Shown here piece after piece: positions 44,701 to 53,595 of a stretch of 64,000 bases of DNA; the first letter of the stretch is position 1, and each line of letters starts with the position of its first letter. The stretch comes from JBCAXA01 sp038749025 (lineage in GTDB: Bacteria > Pseudomonadota > Gammaproteobacteria > Steroidobacterales > Woeseiaceae), in assembly GCA_038749025.1 (NCBI GenBank), contig JBCDIL010000015.1, positions 25,492 to 89,491 on the forward strand, in the 5' to 3' direction. Made by a program: the position numbers and the translations under genes. The notes below the pieces were generated by a model. The model made no database searches. It was not told the origin of the DNA and saw only the letters and a program-made list of their open reading frames with translations.

Positions 44701-44997
44701 ACGCGGAGCACAGCGCCGTCCTACCGGGGAACGCGACGATTGAGTCTCGATTTTTACCCGGCGACTCGTAACGAGCGATTGGACGGATGGCGCTGATGAT
44801 CTTCTGTTCGTCGCTCTGTGTTACCTCGCACCCTTCTATCAACCGTTAGTCGGTTCGGATCAGGGGAAACTGCGGTCGGGGTGTTGCTGTTGACAATGCC
44901 GCTTGAGCGCGGCTCAACAACAGCGACGTCAGCATTGATAAACTGTCGGTCAGCATCGGGGAGACGAATTTCTCTAGCCGTGGACTGGAAGAACGAC

Positions 44998-45708
44998 ATG
45001 TCCACCTTTGAACTGAAGGCCGGGCGAATACTTGGCCGTCGGTACGAGGTGATTGACCTACTTGGCGCTGGGTGGGAAGGCGAGGTGTACCTGGTTCGCG
45101 AGCGTTTCACCGACATTGAGCGAGCGGTAAAACTCTTCTATCCCGAACGCAATCCCAAAAATCGGGTAGCAACGAACTACGCCAAAAAGCTACACCGCCT
45201 GCGCGAGTGTGAAGCGCTTATCCAGTACTTGAGCCAGGAGATAATCCGGTTACGCGGGCAAGACGTAACAATGCTGGTCTCAGAGTACGTTGAAGGCAAG
45301 ATGTGCAGTGCCTACGTTGACCAACTCCCGGGCAAGCGTATGCCCGAGTTTGAAGCGCTACACCTTACTTACGCGCTAGCGAGCGCCGTCGCACCCATGC
45401 ACCGGTTGCGTGAGTACCACGGCGATTTGCACGGCGATAACATCATGGTGCTTCGCCGCGGTCTTCGTTTCGACATCAAGCTGCTCGATGTCTTTAACCT
45501 TGGCCATGCATCGAAACGCAATATCCACACCGATGTTTGCGACATTGTACGGCTGTTTTACGATGTCTTAGGCGGGCGGCCACGTTACGCCAGACAACGA
45601 CCGGAAATTAAGCAAGTGATATGCGGTTTGAAACGATCACTGATTACGCGAAAGTTTCCCAGCGCGGAGCATCTTAAACTGCATCTGGAGAATATTGTTT
45701 GGCAGTAG
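44998..45708 (+). CDS. Small protein kinase-like protein
   Basis: A 236-residue kinase fold from ATG 44998. The Gly-rich loop LLGAGWEGEVYLV, the ATP-binding Lys in ERAVKLF, the catalytic loop EYHGDLHGDNIMV (Asp and Asn) and the metal-binding Asp in KLLDVF are all present, so it should be active. The C-lobe is shorter than in typical eukaryotic-type kinases, ending LKLHLENI. It is cytoplasmic with no transmembrane segment or sensor domain. It is an orphan; targets are unknown. About 300 bases separate it from the gene before it. Confidence 0.84.
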   Translation: MSTFELKAGRILGRRYEVIDLLGAGWEGEVYLVRERFTDIERAVKLFYPERNPKNRVATNYAKKLHRLRECEALIQYLSQEIIRLRGQDVTMLVSEYVEGKMCSAYVDQLPGKRMPEFEALHLTYALASAVAPMHRLREYHGDLHGDNIMVLRRGLRFDIKLLDVFNLGHASKRNIHTDVCDIVRLFYDVLGGRPRYARQRPEIKQVICGLKRSLITRKFPSAEHLKLHLENIVWQ

Positions 45709-45831
45709 CGACGTTGCGGCACGGAAATACCAATCGACTCAAGACCGTCGTATTGCGAGACACGAGTCATTGGAATCGGTAGCAAGTCAGACTGCGCTAA
45801 GACTCGCTATTGGTGCCGTAGCGACTGACTA

Positions 45832-46947
45832 TTACTCGACGGCGACCTGCTCCTCCTGACGGGTCGAAACGCCGGTCAGCATATTCAGCGTATCGAGGAG
45901 AATCGCTTCCTCGACGTCGCGCGTGATGAACACAATGCGGGAACGGCGATCGTCGCTCGGCCAGGCATCCAACATGATCGGCGGATGGAAAATGTGTTGC
46001 ACGCCGTGAATGACCATCGGTGCATCGAGTTCTGCGACGTTGATAATGCCTTTAACGCGCAGAAAGTCGGCGCCACGAAACCGCAGTAGCGTTTCGAGCC
46101 AGACATCAAGTACGGTTCCGGGAATCGGCTCATCGACTGTCAGGCAATGCGACTTGATGTGTTCATCATGGCGATTGACGTCGTGATGATGGTGGTGGTG
46201 ATCATGGTGGTGCGATTCGTGGTCGTGTGAATGATGCCCATGATCATGATCGTGCGATGCGGGGTATGCCTCGGCCTTTAGCCAGTTTTGGACATCGGGA
46301 CTTTTTTGCTGCGGGTCGTAAACACCCGCGTTAAAGAGAATGGCCGAATCAACAGTGCCGTTGTCGACGGTGACCTGCGGAGCAGCGGGGTTTAACTTGC
46401 GTAGCCGATGTTGCAATCGCTCGACATCGTCAGGCTCGGCGAGATCGACCTTCGTCAGCAGCAAGCGATCGGCCATGGCTGCTTGTTTAACGGATTCGAT
46501 TTGACGATCCAGTGTATCGTCGCCGTTTACCGCATCGACGGTTGTGATAACGGTATCCAAGCAATAGCGCGCGGCGACCGCCGGGTCGGTCATTAGGGTA
46601 TGCAGAATCGGTGCGGGGTCAGCGAGGCCCGTCGTCTCGATCACAACACGATCAAACCATCGTTTGCCGCCGCGAGCAAATCGTCCAGGAGCGTCTCGAA
46701 GCGTCTTTGCCAGATCGCCTCGAATCGTGCAGCACAGACAACCGCTCGCCATCTCGATGACCATATCATCTTGACTTTGGGTCACGAGGTCATGATCGAG
46801 CCCGATTTCGCCAAACTCGTTAATAAGAACGAGAGTCCGGCTCAGTGCGGTATGATTCGTCAGGTAGTTGAGTACCGTTGTCTTGCCGCTACCGAGAAAC
46901 CCGGTTAGCACAGACACCGGCATTCGCTGTTTTGATCCCGTAGTCAT
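45832..46947 (-). CDS. COG0523 (CobW-like) GTPase metallochaperone, His-rich
   Basis: A 371-residue GTPase of the zinc/cobalt metallochaperone family. GFLGSGKTTVLNYL is the Walker A, GCLCCTIRGDL holds the CxCC metal motif, and the C-terminal CobW domain follows (TVLDVWLETLLRFRGADFLRVKG, RSRIVFITRD). Between residues about 236-266 lies a His/Asp-rich metal-binding stretch (DHDHGHHSHDHES, then HHHDHHHHHHD). It delivers or stores zinc in response to need. Start ATG at 46947. A weak Zur-like palindrome is upstream. The gene stands alone. Confidence 0.93.
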   Translation of the reverse strand: MTTGSKQRMPVSVLTGFLGSGKTTVLNYLTNHTALSRTLVLINEFGEIGLDHDLVTQSQDDMVIEMASGCLCCTIRGDLAKTLRDAPGRFARGGKRWFDRVVIETTGLADPAPILHTLMTDPAVAARYCLDTVITTVDAVNGDDTLDRQIESVKQAAMADRLLLTKVDLAEPDDVERLQHRLRKLNPAAPQVTVDNGTVDSAILFNAGVYDPQQKSPDVQNWLKAEAYPASHDHDHGHHSHDHESHHHDHHHHHHDVNRHDEHIKSHCLTVDEPIPGTVLDVWLETLLRFRGADFLRVKGIINVAELDAPMVIHGVQHIFHPPIMLDAWPSDDRRSRIVFITRDVEEAILLDTLNMLTGVSTRQEEQVAVE

Positions 46948-46986
46948 TGATACTCTGTCCGCCGACGTTATGCGGCCCGTTGGGCC

Positions 46987-46999
46987 ACTATGGTATAGC
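46987..46999. promoter_or_regulatory. Weak Zur-like palindrome upstream of the COG0523 gene
   Basis: ACTATGGTATAGC, centred about 46 bases before the COG0523 start, shares 8 of 12 fixed positions with GTTATANTATAAC. The match is poor alone; it is listed because COG0523 proteins are often zinc-controlled and a better site precedes the MerC gene. Could be chance. Confidence 0.25.
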
Positions 47000-47047
47000 G
47001 AAAACTTGCCTGACGGTTACCACAACTTGAATGCGGTGTTGATCGCA

Positions 47048-48016
47048 CTATTGGCCACGAAACTGTAGGGGACTGACCCCGAATATCGAGCGGAAATCTT
47101 TCGAAAACTGTTGCACGCTGTTGAATCCACATTCACTGGCCACCAAGGTCACCGCCGCATCGGAGGAGCGCAGCAGGTTCTTGGCTTTCTGCATCCGCAG
47201 CTGCTTAAGGGTCTTTAACGGACTTGTCTTTAAATTGGCTTTGTAGCGGCGCTGCAGCGTTCGCACCGTGGTCGCACAGAAATCGGCCATGTCACTCAAT
47301 GCAATCGGCCTTGATAAGTTGGCTTGCATCCAGTCGTGCAACGCGGCGAAATCGCCTTGCGGGTCACGCAGGCTGAGCGCAACCAAATCGCTGTACTGTG
47401 TTTGATGACCCGCACGCTTTGTCGCCAGAACCATGTGCTGAGCGGTTTGGTTCGCGACGACGGTACCGGCGTCCTCTGCAACCATGGCTAGCGCCATATC
47501 GATTCCGGCGCTGATTCCAGCCGAGGTCCACACGGCCCCGTCGTTAACGAACAGAGCATCCTCCTCAAGAGTAACGGCCGTGTGTTTGGCTAGCTCGTTA
47601 AGGTGACGCCAGTGGGTGGTCGCCGTTTTGCCATCGAGCAAGCCCCATGCCGCCAATGCCAGAGAACCGGTACAGACCGACCCCCAGCGCTGGCAATACT
47701 GCAATGACCGTTTAACCCATTTTTCGTAGTCGGTGGATGCCGCGACGGCGCTGACGCCACCGCCGCCGGCGACCAGCAACGTCGACTCGGCGCGCAGGCG
47801 ACGTGGAAACGGCAGACATGTCACGTCGATACCGGTTGCGGTCGTCACCGAAACATTGGCGGACACCAGCTTGACGTCATAACCACCGTAGGACTCGACG
47901 CCATCGCGAATGTGCTGACTGGCTGTAGTGAAAACCTGTGCAGGCCCCGCAAAGTCGAGTATTTGGCAGCCGTCGAACACCAATAGATAGATCGTTCGTG
48001 ATTGTCGTTTTTTCAC
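47048..48016 (-). CDS. GlxA-family AraC transcriptional regulator with DJ-1/PfpI domain
   Basis: A 322-residue regulator starting at GTG. Residues about 1-190 are a DJ-1/PfpI amidotransferase-like sensor (IYLLVFDGCQILDFAGPAQVF, GSVCTGSLALAAWGLL with the Cys). The C-terminal 100 residues are the AraC helix-turn-helix pair (LSDMADFCATTVRTLQRRYK, AVTLVASECGFNSVQQFSKDF). It is divergent from a DJ-1/PfpI enzyme with about 70 bases between starts, and its sensor resembles that enzyme. It probably controls it. Ligand unknown. Confidence 0.9.
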   Translation of the reverse strand: MKKRQSRTIYLLVFDGCQILDFAGPAQVFTTASQHIRDGVESYGGYDVKLVSANVSVTTATGIDVTCLPFPRRLRAESTLLVAGGGGVSAVAASTDYEKWVKRSLQYCQRWGSVCTGSLALAAWGLLDGKTATTHWRHLNELAKHTAVTLEEDALFVNDGAVWTSAGISAGIDMALAMVAEDAGTVVANQTAQHMVLATKRAGHQTQYSDLVALSLRDPQGDFAALHDWMQANLSRPIALSDMADFCATTVRTLQRRYKANLKTSPLKTLKQLRMQKAKNLLRSSDAAVTLVASECGFNSVQQFSKDFRSIFGVSPLQFRGQ

Positions 48017-48085
48017 AAAAATGTGTCCTAAACGTCAGAGGCGGTAAGGCTAACGTATTTGCGGTGCCAACAAGAAGGAACGCCA

Positions 48086-48736
48086 ATGAACATTGCTTTT
48101 CCGCTTTATGACGATGTAACGCAACTGGATTTCACGGGACCAGTACAAGTACTCAGCCGCTTACCCGGGGCGAGCGTTCATCTCGTTAGTGAGTCTTTAC
48201 AACCGATTCGAACCGATAGTGGCTTTGCCGTGGTACCGACAACAACGTTTGCAGACTGTCCACCCGCCAACGTTATCTGCGTCCCGGGCGGGCCAGGCAT
48301 TGCCAACGCCTGTGGCGACAATGCTTTGCTGTCGTTTGTTGCACAGCAGGCGAAAACCGCGACGTGGATTACGTCGGTCTGTACCGGTTTTTTCGTTTTG
48401 GGCAAGCTCGGTCTAACCAACAACCGCAACGCCACGACGCATTGGGGCTACACGCACTTAATAGAGAAATTCGGTGCCAAGTACGTGAAGGGTCGATTCG
48501 TTATCGATGGGAATGTCATCACCGGCGGGGGCGTTACCGCAGGCATCGACTTTGGCTTGTACCTGGCGGCGCAGATTGCGGGCGAGGATACCGCTAAGCT
48601 CATTCAGCTAGCTTTGGAGTATGACCCCGATCCGCCATTCGCTGGCGGGCATCCTGATCGCGCTGCGAGTGACGCCATTGAGAGTCTCCGGCCGCGGTAC
48701 GCGCGTGTTGCGGAAAACCTCTTGGGTACGCTCTAA
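48086..48736 (+). CDS. DJ-1/PfpI-family protein
   Basis: A 216-residue protein from ATG 48086 with AAGAAGGAA before it. NIAFPLYDDVTQLDFTGPVQVLS opens the fold and the nucleophile Cys lies in WITSVCTGFFVLGKLGL, with the THWGY segment after it. This arrangement (Cys elbow then THW) is close to isonitrile hydratase-type members. The mechanism may be hydratase or glyoxalase-like; the substrate is not known. It is divergent from the GlxA-type regulator that shares its fold. Confidence 0.87.
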   Translation: MNIAFPLYDDVTQLDFTGPVQVLSRLPGASVHLVSESLQPIRTDSGFAVVPTTTFADCPPANVICVPGGPGIANACGDNALLSFVAQQAKTATWITSVCTGFFVLGKLGLTNNRNATTHWGYTHLIEKFGAKYVKGRFVIDGNVITGGGVTAGIDFGLYLAAQIAGEDTAKLIQLALEYDPDPPFAGGHPDRAASDAIESLRPRYARVAENLLGTL

Positions 48737-48776
48737 GGAATCCTTACCTCTGTGTTGGAGCGTTAGCCGTGCGGCG

Positions 48777-49259
48777 CTATACCGGAGCCCACTCAAGATC
48801 GCCTACCAGTGTTATCTGGCCACCGATTTCCTGGAACTCAGCGACCGTGTACTCAGCAGTAGCAAACGCTTCTGCCGTGTCGTCGAACAAGCTCTGGTAC
48901 ACGGTGGTCGCTGGCTGCGCGCGGCGGCGAAAATCGGCAAACGATATCGCAGGCTTTGTATCACTCGGCTTGTCGTACCGAAGGATTTGTGGACCCACGA
49001 GGTCGTGGATACCCGTTACCCGAGCGGCGCGCAAAAGCACCGTGCGGCGTTCAACATCGATCGCTTGGGCGGTAGCCCTCTCATCCGCGTTTGCCGCGAT
49101 AAGGACCAAATGTTCAGGCCGACTCAATTGACCAAAGCAGAACAGGCCTTCCGTTAGCACATCGGTATCGGTAGAGAATATGAGGTCATAGAACGTGCCA
49201 CCGTTATTCGGCACGCGCACCTCCACGACATTGGCTTCGATACGTCTCACGTGTTGCAT
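48777..49259 (-). CDS. Unknown protein in a two-gene unit
   Basis: A 160-residue protein from ATG 49259 (the frame is open further upstream but overlaps the preceding gene). The sequence is mixed alpha/beta with no signal, e.g. VVEVRVPNNGGTFYDLIFSTD and RPEHLVLIAANADERATAQAIDVER. I do not recognise a family. It starts eight bases after the stop of the small membrane gene, so the two are coupled. It is probably cytoplasmic and may act on or beside the membrane protein. Confidence 0.5.
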   Translation of the reverse strand: MQHVRRIEANVVEVRVPNNGGTFYDLIFSTDTDVLTEGLFCFGQLSRPEHLVLIAANADERATAQAIDVERRTVLLRAARVTGIHDLVGPQILRYDKPSDTKPAISFADFRRRAQPATTVYQSLFDDTAEAFATAEYTVAEFQEIGGQITLVGDLEWAPV

Positions 49260-49267
49260 CGAGGTAA

Positions 49268-49624
49268 TCAGGTGACTCGGGATGCGACCATGAAGACTGG
49301 CGACCAGAGTATGATCAGCATCGAAAGCGAACCGCCGACCCAAAAAATAAGGCCACTCAGCGCCGTGTTCCAGCACAAGGACTTGTTGAAGTAAGCGAGC
49401 CTATCGACAGGTGTTCGCAAGGCGGCGAAAACTAATGTATTGAGGTCGTCGATTTTGGTTCGCAGCGCGGTTGTAAACGCGCTGTAGTACAAGAACAGCA
49501 TGGCAACGGCGACATCGACACCAACGATTTCTGCGACTAGCGCGATCTCGGCAAAGAACGGCGCGATTAGCAGGATAAGTACCCACGAGCCGATTTTTAT
49601 CCACGTGTCACGGTTTAGTTTCAT
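49268..49624 (-). CDS. Small membrane protein, unknown
   Basis: A 118-residue protein from ATG 49624 (a GTG two codons earlier is possible). Two hydrophobic stretches near the N-terminus (WIKIGSWVLILLIAPFFAEIAL, VDVAVAMLFLYYSAFTT), a polar middle and a last helix (ALSGLIFWVGGSLSMLIILW). AAGGTGG precedes the start. No family recognised. It is the first gene of a pair with the unknown protein that follows 8 bases later on the same strand. Confidence 0.55.
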   Translation of the reverse strand: MKLNRDTWIKIGSWVLILLIAPFFAEIALVAEIVGVDVAVAMLFLYYSAFTTALRTKIDDLNTLVFAALRTPVDRLAYFNKSLCWNTALSGLIFWVGGSLSMLIILWSPVFMVASRVT

Positions 49625-49783
49625 GACCACCTTTTCTGTCTAAACAGCTAGCGACGCGACGGTAAATCTAGCCATAACCGAATGACGCAACACTTGCGCA
49701 CGATCACGCTACTTCGCCGGATCGGCGGTGTCCATCAAGAATGACTGTCGCTATTTTGTACGTCGGCAAATATCGGTGAATAC

Positions 49784-50377
49784 TCAGGTAGACAACGCAG
49801 TAAATAGCGAGTCCAACACCGCCAGGTGTTCGTCCCGGTTGTCGCCTTCGGAAATAGCCAGCGCAGCGCGATCAAAGAGCGCAGATAGCTGCACGGTCAG
49901 TGCGTCGATCGGCAGTGTCTTGAGCTCGCCACTGTCCATCGCCGCTGCTAATCCCAAGCGCAGCGAGTCGGTCGACGTCTCTCGGTCGATCTTACTGAGT
50001 TCCGCCATGCCTAACACCACGGGGCCGTCCAACAACATGAGGCGCACTCGGCCCGGGTCGTCCATCGCCTCGAGGAATCCACGGCTTCCCTGACGTAGCG
50101 CTTCGAGAGCGGACGTTGGCTGCGCCGTCGCCGAGGCATCGATATCCGCCGCCACTTGAACGTATTCGTTAACGACCACGGCCCGAAACAACGCCTCTTT
50201 GTCGGCGAAGTGGTGATACAGCGCGCCACGGGTCAAACCGGCGGCCTTAACGATGTCGGGGGTTGATGTATCTGCAAAGCCTTTCGACGAAAAGAGCTCC
50301 CGGGCCGCCGCCAGCAGCGCTGATCGGGTCGCATCGGTCCGCGATTGGTTGGAGCGAGGCTTATTGCCCACTTGCAT
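49784..50377 (-). CDS. TetR-family transcriptional regulator
   Basis: A 197-residue repressor. The N-terminal helix-turn-helix (ALLAAARELFSSKGFADTSTPDIVKAAGLTRGALYHHFADKEALF) is a textbook TetR domain and the rest is an all-helical ligand-binding dimerisation domain. Its start codon touches an operator palindrome, and a second lies nearby; both lie between it and the divergent VOC gene 67 bases away. It should therefore repress itself and the VOC gene. Ligand unknown. Confidence 0.93.
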   Translation of the reverse strand: MQVGNKPRSNQSRTDATRSALLAAARELFSSKGFADTSTPDIVKAAGLTRGALYHHFADKEALFRAVVVNEYVQVAADIDASATAQPTSALEALRQGSRGFLEAMDDPGRVRLMLLDGPVVLGMAELSKIDRETSTDSLRLGLAAAMDSGELKTLPIDALTVQLSALFDRAALAISEGDNRDEHLAVLDSLFTALST

Positions 50378-50394
50378 ACATACAGCCTGTATGT
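50378..50394. promoter_or_regulatory. TetR operator, site 1
   Basis: ACATACAGCCTGTATGT, two 7-base arms around a 3-base centre, directly upstream of the TetR start codon and over its ribosome-binding region. Same arms as site 2. Binding would block the regulator's own expression. Confidence 0.75.
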
Positions 50395-50405
50395 TTATGA
50401 TTAAC

Positions 50406-50424
50406 TACATACAAACTGTATGTA
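50406..50424. promoter_or_regulatory. TetR operator, site 2
   Basis: TACATACAAACTGTATGTA, 8-base arms around AAC, 20 bases before the VOC gene start. Centre-to-centre distance from site 1 is 29 bases. Likely the operator of the VOC gene and of the regulator's promoter. Confidence 0.78.
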
Positions 50425-50444
50425 TCTTTAGCCGGAGACTCAAG

Positions 50445-50873
50445 ATGAAATGCACTCAGTACTACCCGGTCATTCAAACCTTCGATGTCGCTGCCACTAA
50501 AGCCTTCTTTGTTGAGTATTTCCATTTCGGCGTGAGTTTCGATGCCGATTGGTATTGCCACCTGCAATCCCGCGAAGACCCAACGGTGAACCTTGCGATT
50601 TTGCAGGCGGATCACGAGACGATTCCTGAATCAGCACGCGGCACGATCCAAGGCCTTATCCTCAACTTCGAAGTCGACGACGTCGATGCCGAGTTTGAGC
50701 GTTTGAGTGCGGCGGGCGTCCCGATACTGAAATCGCTGACTGACGAAGCCTTTGGCCAGCGCCATTTCATCACCCACGACCCCAATGGCGTCATCATTGA
50801 CGTTATTAGGCCGATCCCACCATCGGCCGACTTCGCCGACCAGTACGCCGCGGATGCTCTCCCACAAGCGTAA
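50445..50873 (+). CDS. VOC (glyoxalase/dioxygenase) superfamily protein
   Basis: A 142-residue protein with the paired beta-alpha-beta-beta-beta units of the vicinal oxygen chelate fold. It opens YYPVIQTFDVAATKAFFVEYF, continues with LILNFEVDDVDAEFERL and ends with FGQRHFITHDPNGVIIDVI. Start ATG 50445, preceded by GGAG. Members include glyoxalases, ring-cleaving dioxygenases and antibiotic-binding proteins. Being under a TetR regulator suggests detoxification of a small molecule. The metal-ligand set is not certain. Confidence 0.88.
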   Translation: MKCTQYYPVIQTFDVAATKAFFVEYFHFGVSFDADWYCHLQSREDPTVNLAILQADHETIPESARGTIQGLILNFEVDDVDAEFERLSAAGVPILKSLTDEAFGQRHFITHDPNGVIIDVIRPIPPSADFADQYAADALPQA

Positions 50874-51130
50874 GAAACTTGCGATTGCCGGGAACCGACG
50901 ATCAGCTGAGTAACCGGCTCGGCAACAAACTTCTTTAGGTAACGGGTAAAGCGCCGACTTGGCGGTTTGCTTGGTTATGCCCGAGACTGGCTGCCGCTAG
51001 CGTTCCCTTATTCAAAACGATACTTTGTCAAAGTAATCGCCGTCCAAGAAAAATAACAAAGGCCTATCCTCAGCCGGTGCCGTGTTTTTGGACGCTCGTC
51101 GTCGTCACCAACTAATCCGTTCAACTCGCT

Positions 51131-53593
51131 ATGAAAAAAGTCGTCGTTTGTTTGCTTGCGCTTGTACCAACCTGGCATGTTTCAGCCGATATCGTGCAGT
51201 CCAAGGGCGAATTCCTGGATGTCTTTCGGCAGCTCGATGAGAGCTTGCCTACACCGAATACCTACCGGACCGCGGGCGGTGAGCCGGGCCATCAATATTG
51301 GCAACAAAAAGTGGATTACGACATCGACGTTACGCTCGATGAGAACGCGCGGCGGCTGACAGGCTCGGCAACGATCGCCTACACCAACAACAGCCCCGAC
51401 ACGCTGAGATTCTTGTGGCTCCAACTCGATCAGAACCGGTTTCGTAACGACTCGCTGGCCATGCGCTCCGGGGCGTTTGCAGATCAGAGCTTGCGCGGTG
51501 TACCGGCTAGAGACTGGGAAGGAACGAACCCGCCGGGGATCAGCCTCACCGAGTTACGGCGCCGACAGTTTGCCGACGATCATGAACTCGGCTACACCAT
51601 CGGGGCCGTGACTGACAGTCGTGGCCGAGCGCTTGCGCATACGATTGTCGGCACGCTGATGCGTATTGACCTCGCCGACCCGCTGCGCAGCGGCAGAAGT
51701 GTCACCTTCAGTCTCGATTTCGCGTTCAACATTGTCGAAGAAGATGCCGTCATCGCACGCGCCGGGTATGAGCATTTTCCAGACGACGCCCGCGAAGGCG
51801 GTAACGACATTTTCCTCATTGCGCAGTGGTTCCCGCGCTTGGCCGCTTACACCGACTACGAGGGCTGGACCAACAAAGAATTTCTTGGCCGCGGCGAGTT
51901 CACGTTGGAGTTCGGTGATTACACCGTCGATATCACGGTACCGGCCGACCATATCGTCTCGTCAACGGGTGTACTGAAAAATCCTGATGCGGTACTAACG
52001 CGCGAACAACGCAATCGGTTGGAGCAGGCCAAAACGGCTGATCAACCGGTGTTTATCGTCACCGCCGACGAAGCGCTAGAGAACGAGGCCGAGGGTACTG
52101 ACGCGACGAAGACCTGGCGATTTACCGCCGACAATGTTCGTGATTTTGCTTGGGCATCGTCGCGCAAGTTCATTTGGGACGCCCAGGGTTATCGGCAAGG
52201 CGGAAATGTTGCGCCACTCGTGATGGCGATGAGCTTCTACCCGAAAGAGGGTGAACCGCTGTGGTCTAAATACTCAACCGCTGCCGTCATCCACACGATG
52301 AAAGTCTACTCTGAGTTCTCGTTCGATTACCCGTACCCGACGGCGCAATCGGTCAACGGTCCGGTCGGCGGCATGGAGTACCCGATGATCACGTTCAACG
52401 GGCCGCGTACGGACGAGCAAGACGATGGCACCCGCACCTACTCGTTAGCCGAGAAGCGTTACCTCGTTGGCGTCATCATCCACGAGATTGGCCATATCTA
52501 TTTTCCCATGACCGTGAATTCGGACGAACGGCAATGGACATGGATGGACGAGGGTCTGAATAGCTTTCTCGATGCAATGGCTTGCATCGAATGGGACCCG
52601 AAGATCCCGTGGAACGTTCGACCGACGGATATCACCGAGTACATGAAGTCGGACCGACAGGTGCCGATCATGACGCAGTCCGATAGTGTGCTGCAGCTTG
52701 GGCCGAACGCCTATCACAAGCCGGCCGTAGCGCTAACGATACTGCGCGAAACGATTCTGGGTCGCGAGCTGTTCGACTTTGCCTTTAAAGAATACTCACG
52801 CCGCTGGCGATTCAAGCGGCCAACACCCGCTGACTTTTTCCGGACCATGGAAGAGACAACCGGCGTTGATCTGGATTGGTTCTGGCGTGGCTGGTTTTAC
52901 ACGACCGACCACGTCGACATCTCCGTGGATCGAATCTGGAAGTTACGCCTAGACACGATGGACCCAGACATTGATTTTGGCCGTCGTCGCGAGGAAGAGG
53001 CTGACAAACCGATCCACCCATCGGCACGCGCGAACCAAACCGCCGGCAGGCGTACTTGGGTTGAACTGAACCCAGAGATTCGTGACTTTTATGATGAGAA
53101 CGACGAATACACGGTCACCAATAAAGAACGCAACGAGTATCTTGAATTCCTCGGCGAGCTGGAGGATTGGCAGCGTACCGCGATGGCGCGAGCGATCGAG
53201 GAAGACAAGAACTATTACGTATTAGAGTTCTCGAACCTGGGCGGTTTAGTCATGCCGATTCTGCTTCAATTGACCTTTGTCGACGGCAGCGCAACGAACT
53301 ACACGGTTCCAGCCGAGATCTGGCGTCGCAATCACCAACAGGTTAAGAAGATGTTGGTGCTCGATAAAGAACTGGTGAGTGTTGTTATCGACCCGAATTG
53401 GGAAACGGCGGACGTTAATGTCGATAACAACCACTACCCTCGCCGAATCGTTCCTTCCCGTATCGAGATATTCAAAAAACCTGAAAAGGAAGGTCCAGAA
53501 CAGCGCGATATCATGCAAGACATTAAGACCGAGCTCGACAAGTGCTTAAGCGGAGAAAGCGCTGTCGATTCTGCCGAGTGTCAGGACCGGTAA
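51131..53593 (+). CDS. M1-family metallopeptidase, exported
   Basis: An 820-residue zinc peptidase of the aminopeptidase N/gluzincin fold. The signal peptide (VVVCLLALVPTWHVSAD) directs export. The exopeptidase beta region (YPTAQSVNGPVGGMEYPMITFN, with the GxMEY-like loop) and the zinc motif HEIGH with the downstream Glu in WTWMDEGLNSFLDAM are present, so it should be active. It removes N-terminal residues from peptides in the envelope. The next gene, of DUF6702 type, follows after two bases. Long C-terminal part ends ECQDR. Confidence 0.92.
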   Translation: MKKVVVCLLALVPTWHVSADIVQSKGEFLDVFRQLDESLPTPNTYRTAGGEPGHQYWQQKVDYDIDVTLDENARRLTGSATIAYTNNSPDTLRFLWLQLDQNRFRNDSLAMRSGAFADQSLRGVPARDWEGTNPPGISLTELRRRQFADDHELGYTIGAVTDSRGRALAHTIVGTLMRIDLADPLRSGRSVTFSLDFAFNIVEEDAVIARAGYEHFPDDAREGGNDIFLIAQWFPRLAAYTDYEGWTNKEFLGRGEFTLEFGDYTVDITVPADHIVSSTGVLKNPDAVLTREQRNRLEQAKTADQPVFIVTADEALENEAEGTDATKTWRFTADNVRDFAWASSRKFIWDAQGYRQGGNVAPLVMAMSFYPKEGEPLWSKYSTAAVIHTMKVYSEFSFDYPYPTAQSVNGPVGGMEYPMITFNGPRTDEQDDGTRTYSLAEKRYLVGVIIHEIGHIYFPMTVNSDERQWTWMDEGLNSFLDAMACIEWDPKIPWNVRPTDITEYMKSDRQVPIMTQSDSVLQLGPNAYHKPAVALTILRETILGRELFDFAFKEYSRRWRFKRPTPADFFRTMEETTGVDLDWFWRGWFYTTDHVDISVDRIWKLRLDTMDPDIDFGRRREEEADKPIHPSARANQTAGRRTWVELNPEIRDFYDENDEYTVTNKERNEYLEFLGELEDWQRTAMARAIEEDKNYYVLEFSNLGGLVMPILLQLTFVDGSATNYTVPAEIWRRNHQQVKKMLVLDKELVSVVIDPNWETADVNVDNNHYPRRIVPSRIEIFKKPEKEGPEQRDIMQDIKTELDKCLSGESAVDSAECQDR

Positions 53594-53595
53594 CG

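Noticed and set aside
44903..44917. Inverted repeat TTGAGC-GCG-GCTCAA before the kinase gene
   Set aside because: Short arms and no second copy; could be an operator but there is no regulator gene next to it.
46176..46260. Short repeats of GTG/ATG-like units resembling a repeat array
   Set aside because: They encode the His/Asp-rich metal stretch of the COG0523 protein and have no constant spacers.
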